Positions 15,452-19,103 of a DNA stretch of 19,103 bases are shown one piece after another. The notes beneath the pieces are model-generated. The model had not been told where the DNA came from and did not search any database. It saw only the letters and a list, made by a program, of their open reading frames with translations. The position numbers and the translations under genes are program-made. Positions within the stretch are counted from its first letter, which is position 1; the number at the start of each line of letters is the position of its first letter. Source of the DNA: Ruminococcaceae bacterium UBA1244 (GTDB taxonomy: Bacteria; Bacillota; Clostridia; Oscillospirales; Acutalibacteraceae); assembly GCA_002308635.1 (NCBI GenBank), contig DBWG01000087.1, positions 13,904-33,006 on the forward strand, read 5' to 3'.

Positions 15452-16519
15452 TCATTCCTCCTGCGCAAGCTTCGCCGAGCGGTCGGCTGTTATCAATGCG
15501 TCAATGATCTCGTCTATGCTGCCGTTGAGGATATCGTCTATTTTGTAGAGAGTCAGCCCTATCCTGTGATCTGTAACTCTTCCCTGCGGATAGTTATATG
15601 TGCGGATACGCTCGCTCCTGTCGCCTGTACCTACCTGATCACGGCGCTGCTGTGCAACATCATCCTGCTGACGCTCACGCTCCGCTTCAAGAAGGCGTGA
15701 TCTCAGCACCTTCATCGCCTTATCCTTGTTTTTATACTGGCTCCTCTCATCCTGACACTCAACAACAAGTCCTGTCGGGATATGGGTTATCCTGATGGCG
15801 GATTCAGTTTTGTTGATATGCTGTCCGCCTGCACCGCTGGAACGGAAGGTATCTATCCTGAGATCTGTCGGGTCGATATTGACCTCAACATCCTCCGCTT
15901 CCGGAAGTACAGCCACTGTAACTGTCGAGGTGTGTATCCTGCCCTGTGTTTCCGTTTCGGGCACACGCTGCACACGGTGTACACCGCTCTCATATTTCAG
16001 CCTTGAATACGCACCTTCGCCGGTAATCATAAAGCATATTTCCTTATAGCCTCCAAGTTCGGTCTCGGAAGCGCTCAGCACCTCGCTCTGATAGCCCCTT
16101 TTTACGGCATACATACTGTACATCCTGAAAAGAACAGCCGCAAAGAGAGCCGCTTCCTCTCCTCCTGCACCGCCCCTTATCTCAACGATAACATTCCTGT
16201 CGTCATTCGGATCTTTCGGGAGAAGCAGCAGCTTCATTTCAGATTCAAGCACAGCTATTCTTTCGGTCAGTTCAGACAGCTCCTCTTCGAGCATTGCCGT
16301 CATTTCCTTATCGCTGTCCTCACGCAAAAGCTCCCTGACATCCTCTCGCTCCTTTAGTGTGTTCCTGTATTCACGGTATTTCAGTGCAACAGGTTCAACG
16401 CTTTTATATTCCTTCATTACCTGAGTATAGACCTCCGGCGATGTCGTTACGGAAGGGTCGCAAAGCTTCTCCGAAAGCTCTTCATATTTATTTTCAAAAA
16501 CCTTTAATTTTTCAAGCAT
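15452..16519 (-). CDS. prfA: Peptide chain release factor 1
   Basis: RF1 recognises UAA and UAG in the ribosomal A site and triggers peptide release. The 355-residue length is standard. Seen: an N-terminal coiled region (about 1-100), the start of the catalytic part at IRGGAGGEEAALF, the anticodon-like tripeptide PET at 187-189 within RVPETETQGR, which marks RF1 rather than RF2, and GGQ at 231-233 within SSGAGGQHINKTES. Two ATGs lie close together; GGAGG abuts the first and is 6 nt from the second at 16519, which gives MLEKLKVFENKYEEL, the usual N-terminus. The longer frame from 16561 has no ribosome site. prmC, which methylates the GGQ glutamine and often follows prfA, is not next to it. No convincing promoter is seen. 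Confidence 0.97.
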   Translation of the reverse strand: MLEKLKVFENKYEELSEKLCDPSVTTSPEVYTQVMKEYKSVEPVALKYREYRNTLKEREDVRELLREDSDKEMTAMLEEELSELTERIAVLESEMKLLLLPKDPNDDRNVIVEIRGGAGGEEAALFAAVLFRMYSMYAVKRGYQSEVLSASETELGGYKEICFMITGEGAYSRLKYESGVHRVQRVPETETQGRIHTSTVTVAVLPEAEDVEVNIDPTDLRIDTFRSSGAGGQHINKTESAIRITHIPTGLVVECQDERSQYKNKDKAMKVLRSRLLEAERERQQDDVAQQRRDQVGTGDRSERIRTYNYPQGRVTDHRIGLTLYKIDDILNGSIDEIIDALITADRSAKLAQEE

Positions 16520-16548
16520 AAGCATCCTCCGAATATTATTTTTCTGTC

Positions 16549-16685
16549 TATAGCAATCCAACTTAATAAGTGCATTAAACGTTTGGAATCTGATCCGTGC
16601 GTGACCGCAGCTTGTACTTTAATTTTCAATTTTCAATTTAACTCCATACTCCGCAGTTTTGCTATTATTATTTTGGATTGCTATA
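16549..16685. repeat. Small element with 13-bp perfect inverted ends, possibly MITE-like
   Basis: TATAGCAATCCAA at 16549-16561 and its exact reverse complement TTGGATTGCTATA at 16673-16685 bound 111 nt. Inside are a 7-nt tandem repeat (AATTTTC, nearly three copies, from 16621) and two CTGCGG words, but no gene. Ends reading TA|TAG and CTA|TA would fit insertion at a TA dinucleotide, as with IS630/mariner-type miniature elements, but one copy cannot prove this. Each arm reads outward as TTGCTATA, resembling an extended -10. Alternatives are a structured leader of prfA or a processing site between DUF951 and prfA. Confidence 0.45.
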
Positions 16686-16696
16686 AAATGCCCATG

Positions 16697-16903
16697 CTAC
16701 AGACCGTCCTTTTTGGGAGCTGCGGTGATCTTTTTTATGTTCTTTTCCGCCTTTGCTCTCGGCAGCATCACTTCATGCCCGCAGCCCATGCACTTTATCT
16801 TGAAATCCATCCCGACCCGCAGTACAAGAAAGCTTTTGCTGTTTTCTTTTCCGCAGGGATGGGCTTTTTTCATTTCAAGAATATCACCTGTGTTTATATC
16901 CAT
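16697..16903 (-). CDS. DUF951 family small protein
   Basis: A 68-residue protein of the DUF951 (YyzM-like) family found in Firmicutes; function unknown. Seen: MDINTGDILEMKKAHPCG at the start, LRVGMDFKIKCMGCG at 28-42 and VMLPRAKAEK at 45-54. Cys17, Cys38 and Cys41 with nearby His15 or His43 could bind zinc, which fits a small nucleic-acid or ribosome-associated ribbon, though that is only inference. The C-terminus is basic. ATG 16903 has AGGAGG 9 nt upstream. It starts 29 nt after the S41 gene and is probably co-transcribed with it. The TAG stop lies about 11 nt from the inverted-repeat element, with no ordinary terminator between. Confidence 0.9.
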   Translation of the reverse strand: MDINTGDILEMKKAHPCGKENSKSFLVLRVGMDFKIKCMGCGHEVMLPRAKAEKNIKKITAAPKKDGL

Positions 16904-16932
16904 TCAAACCTGCCTCCTCTGAGGTTCTGCCG

Positions 16933-18990
16933 TCAATGCTTTTTGCGTGATACCAATAAGGAAATAATGATCGCTATTGCTGAAATGCCGAAAAGCGTTC
17001 CAAGCACCGACAAGAGTATCACGGCTTTTAGCTCTCCGCCGTCAGAGCTTTTCTGAAAAGAGCTGTCTGCTGATGAAGATACCTCTGTTTCAGTTTCAGA
17101 CACCTCTTCCTGAACTTCCTTGGATGATTCAGACGGTCTGCTGTTCTGTACGGGAGCGTCACTGCTCTCTTCGGATACCTCAGAAACGTCAGAGCTTTCC
17201 TCAGGAGTATTTTTATCCTTATAGAACTCATTCATCTCTTTGCTGATTTTTTTCAGATTGTACAAAGAATAATAATTAACCGAATCCACAAGAGAAGCGT
17301 CCACCGGTATACCGTCATCTATCGGGCTGCCGTCCCTGAACTCAGCCTTCAGATAACCAGACATACGAAAGATTACGCCGTCAGCCGTTGCCTTCTGAAG
17401 GACACAGCAAGCACCGCCGCCGGACTGTTCTCCCAGCACCATAGCGCCGTTGTCCCTGAACATTGCCGGAAACAGATTTCCGCACGAAAAAGAAATGCTG
17501 CTCGTAAGAACGCCAAAGTTGAATTCGTCATAATTAATCGCCTTGTCCTTTTCGTCGATCTTTCCGTCAAGATTCTTGTCGGAAATGATCTCAAAGGTAA
17601 GGGTACGATCGCCTGCGGTAAGATTTTCATTATAAACACTCTTTCCAAAGAGAGTTGCACATATCCAGTCAAGGGCTATGGTATCTCCTCCGGAATTGGT
17701 CGTCAGGTCAAAGACGATATTTTTTACACCGCCGTCAGCCTTTGCTCTTTCGAGGTTCTCATACACCGTACATACGGAATCGCTGGGCATAAACTTTCTC
17801 TTTCCGGAAAAATAGTCCAGCCACTCTTCATACTCCACATAGAACGAATCAAAGCGTATAAGCACTGTATCGCCCTCACGATGAAAATCCTCGTCTCCTA
17901 TCACATTTTGCCTGATCTCAAAAAGCCGTGAATATAACTCGGAGCGTTTATTGGTTTTAGTAATATAATAATTTGCTGCATCAGAAATGTCATTGAATTT
18001 TTCCAAAAAGTCATGGTATGTTTTTTCAGGTATTGTATTGCCGATACCAACATCCATAAGTCCCGAATGACCGCCGTCTGCAAGATGCACCTCAGTCAGC
18101 CAGGCAAGTCCCGCCAGATATTCTCCGGAAGCTTCCGACTTTAAAAGCTTTTTCGTTTCGGGAGCAAGCTCTTCAAGAGCCTTGTCAAGACCAACCTCCG
18201 ACATCCTGTCCGAAAATTCATTGTGCAGGCAGGGATAGCCGTAAAAATAATCAAAGCACAGGCAAAGCTCATTATATGCAAATTCAGCCATTTGACTGCT
18301 GCGGGTGCCGTTTTCTATCCATTCAGGCATTTCTTTGTATTGGCTGACAGCATCACCGCCGTTGATGTCATAATAGTATGCCATAAAGAATATATTGCCG
18401 TTTCTGCATACCGCCGAGATGCAGTCGGTATTTCCGAAAAGGTCGCTGAGGGACGAAAAAGGAAGATAGACAACGCCGTCCTTTTCACGGATATCTATAT
18501 TATATTTTTTGTAGTCAATAGTGACCGGTTCAGGAGCCTTGTCGATTTTTATTGAAGCAGTTTTTGTAATGAACTCCGGTCCTCCCACCGCAGCGGGGAA
18601 CTTTTCTATTTTACGGATGGGAGTTGCTGCAAAAAGCACAAGATCATCCGATGTAAAGGTATCAGCCTTTATATCAATAACAGCCGTCTCGCCGCAGTTT
18701 TTTTCCGTACAGAGGTACTTTCCGTCAGACTGCTCATCAACAGTCATCTCACCGTCAAGGAAGGTCTTATAATAAACGTCTATCGCCATATAAGGTATCT
18801 CCGGCAGATCGTCAAAAAACATACATTTTACTTTTTCATTCTCGCTGAGGCTTTTTCTGTAGACAGGTATCTCCCTGATGCTGCCTTCATATCCTTCATC
18901 CGCATAAACATCAGCCGCAGGCAATGCGAATGAAGTCATCACAGCAGCGCTGCATAAAAGCACCGAAAAGATCTTTCCTGAAAAATTCAT
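16933..18990 (-). CDS. Secreted, C-terminally anchored S41-family peptidase with an EF-hand loop
   Basis: A 685-residue extracytoplasmic protein. Layout: signal peptide (about 1-30, ending near VYADEG), an N-terminal domain, a short stalk-like segment with VVYLPFSSLSDLFG at 173-186, the S41 core, a Ser/Glu-rich linker at about 595-650, a transmembrane segment at about 655-680 and the tail SRKKH. Core motifs: ADGGHSGL with His308, VFDLTTNSGGD at 426-436, SISFSCGN with candidate nucleophile Ser502, and LGEQSGGG with Glu521. The usual CtpA-type Ser-Lys pair is not evident; His308, Ser502 and Glu521 suggest a tricorn-like triad. DKNLDGKIDEKD at 471-482 is a complete calcium-binding loop inside the core. 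Substrate unknown. ATG 18990 has only a weak AAAGG site 12 nt upstream but opens the signal peptide. Confidence 0.87.
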   Translation of the reverse strand: MNFSGKIFSVLLCSAAVMTSFALPAADVYADEGYEGSIREIPVYRKSLSENEKVKCMFFDDLPEIPYMAIDVYYKTFLDGEMTVDEQSDGKYLCTEKNCGETAVIDIKADTFTSDDLVLFAATPIRKIEKFPAAVGGPEFITKTASIKIDKAPEPVTIDYKKYNIDIREKDGVVYLPFSSLSDLFGNTDCISAVCRNGNIFFMAYYYDINGGDAVSQYKEMPEWIENGTRSSQMAEFAYNELCLCFDYFYGYPCLHNEFSDRMSEVGLDKALEELAPETKKLLKSEASGEYLAGLAWLTEVHLADGGHSGLMDVGIGNTIPEKTYHDFLEKFNDISDAANYYITKTNKRSELYSRLFEIRQNVIGDEDFHREGDTVLIRFDSFYVEYEEWLDYFSGKRKFMPSDSVCTVYENLERAKADGGVKNIVFDLTTNSGGDTIALDWICATLFGKSVYNENLTAGDRTLTFEIISDKNLDGKIDEKDKAINYDEFNFGVLTSSISFSCGNLFPAMFRDNGAMVLGEQSGGGACCVLQKATADGVIFRMSGYLKAEFRDGSPIDDGIPVDASLVDSVNYYSLYNLKKISKEMNEFYKDKNTPEESSDVSEVSEESSDAPVQNSRPSESSKEVQEEVSETETEVSSSADSSFQKSSDGGELKAVILLSVLGTLFGISAIAIIISLLVSRKKH

Positions 18991-19032
18991 TAGTGATTAC
19001 GACCTTTCATAAGTTTTACAGACCATTATTAT

Positions 19033-19061
19033 ATTATAATATCAAATACAATTCTTGTCAA
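19033..19061 (-). promoter_or_regulatory. Sigma-A promoter of the S41 peptidase gene
   Basis: Minus strand: TTGACA at 19061-19056, 17-nt spacer, TATAAT at 19038-19033, both exact consensus. Start near 19026, leader about 36 nt. This strong promoter is paired with a weak ribosome site. Beyond 19061 the window holds only AT-rich sequence with nothing recognisable. Confidence 0.87.
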
Positions 19062-19103
19062 TTTATAATATATCCGCCGCATGGAAATCAAGTTTCTAAT
19101 AAA

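Noticed and set aside
16549..16685. Inverted repeat as an ordinary terminator of DUF951
   Set aside because: The loop would be 111 nt and no T run follows the second arm.
1..19103. CRISPR array, tRNA, rRNA, transposase, phage or toxin-antitoxin genes
   Set aside because: Looked for on both strands; no regularly spaced repeats, cloverleaf-like sequence or matching protein motifs were found.

Overview
The window looks like ordinary chromosome from a low-to-moderate GC Gram-positive bacterium, most likely a Ruminococcus-like member of the Clostridia/Oscillospiraceae. This is inferred from strong GGAGG ribosome sites, near-perfect sigma-A promoters (TTGACA, 16-17 bp, TATAAT), frequent TTG starts, and clostridial pairings such as coaE with a lytic transglycosylase and a YycJ/WalJ-type hydrolase with rlmH. 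No 16S sequence is present, so the genus is a guess. All fourteen supported genes lie on the minus strand, so transcription runs from high to low coordinates; long plus-strand frames are shadows of these genes.

Layout in transcription order. (1) 18990-16697: a consensus promoter drives a secreted, membrane-anchored S41-like peptidase with an EF-hand loop, followed by a small DUF951 zinc-ribbon-like protein. (2) 16685-16549: a short element bounded by 13-bp perfect inverted repeats, with no gene. (3) 16519-9917: a tightly packed run of prfA (RF1), two membrane proteins with matching architecture and no recognised function, sua5 (tRNA t6A synthesis), coaE (last step of CoA synthesis), a membrane-anchored lytic transglycosylase and an M18 aminopeptidase. 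Junctions include a 1-nt overlap, an 8-nt overlap and a 1-nt gap, so most of this is one operon. (4) 9816-6985: murA with its own promoter and a structured leader, then a terminator-like hairpin, walJ and rlmH. (5) 6918-5097: an ABC transporter ATPase and permease, with a hairpin between the ribosome site and start codon of the ATPase. (6) 4996-3957: a ROK-family sugar kinase with its own extended -10 promoter and terminator. (7) 3865-3392: yccF as a single-gene unit. (8) 3144-1: rpoB, with its own consensus promoter and a leader of about 150 nt, running off the window edge.

The genes are mainly housekeeping: transcription, translation and tRNA/rRNA modification, peptidoglycan synthesis and turnover, and cofactor supply. 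The parts least explained by known families are the pair of membrane proteins between prfA and sua5, the terminator-like hairpins in the rpoB and murA leaders (the latter overlapped by a possible 8-codon leader peptide), the hairpin between ribosome site and start codon in the ABC operon, and the inverted-repeat element upstream of prfA. I found no CRISPR array, tRNA, rRNA, transposase, phage gene or toxin-antitoxin pair.
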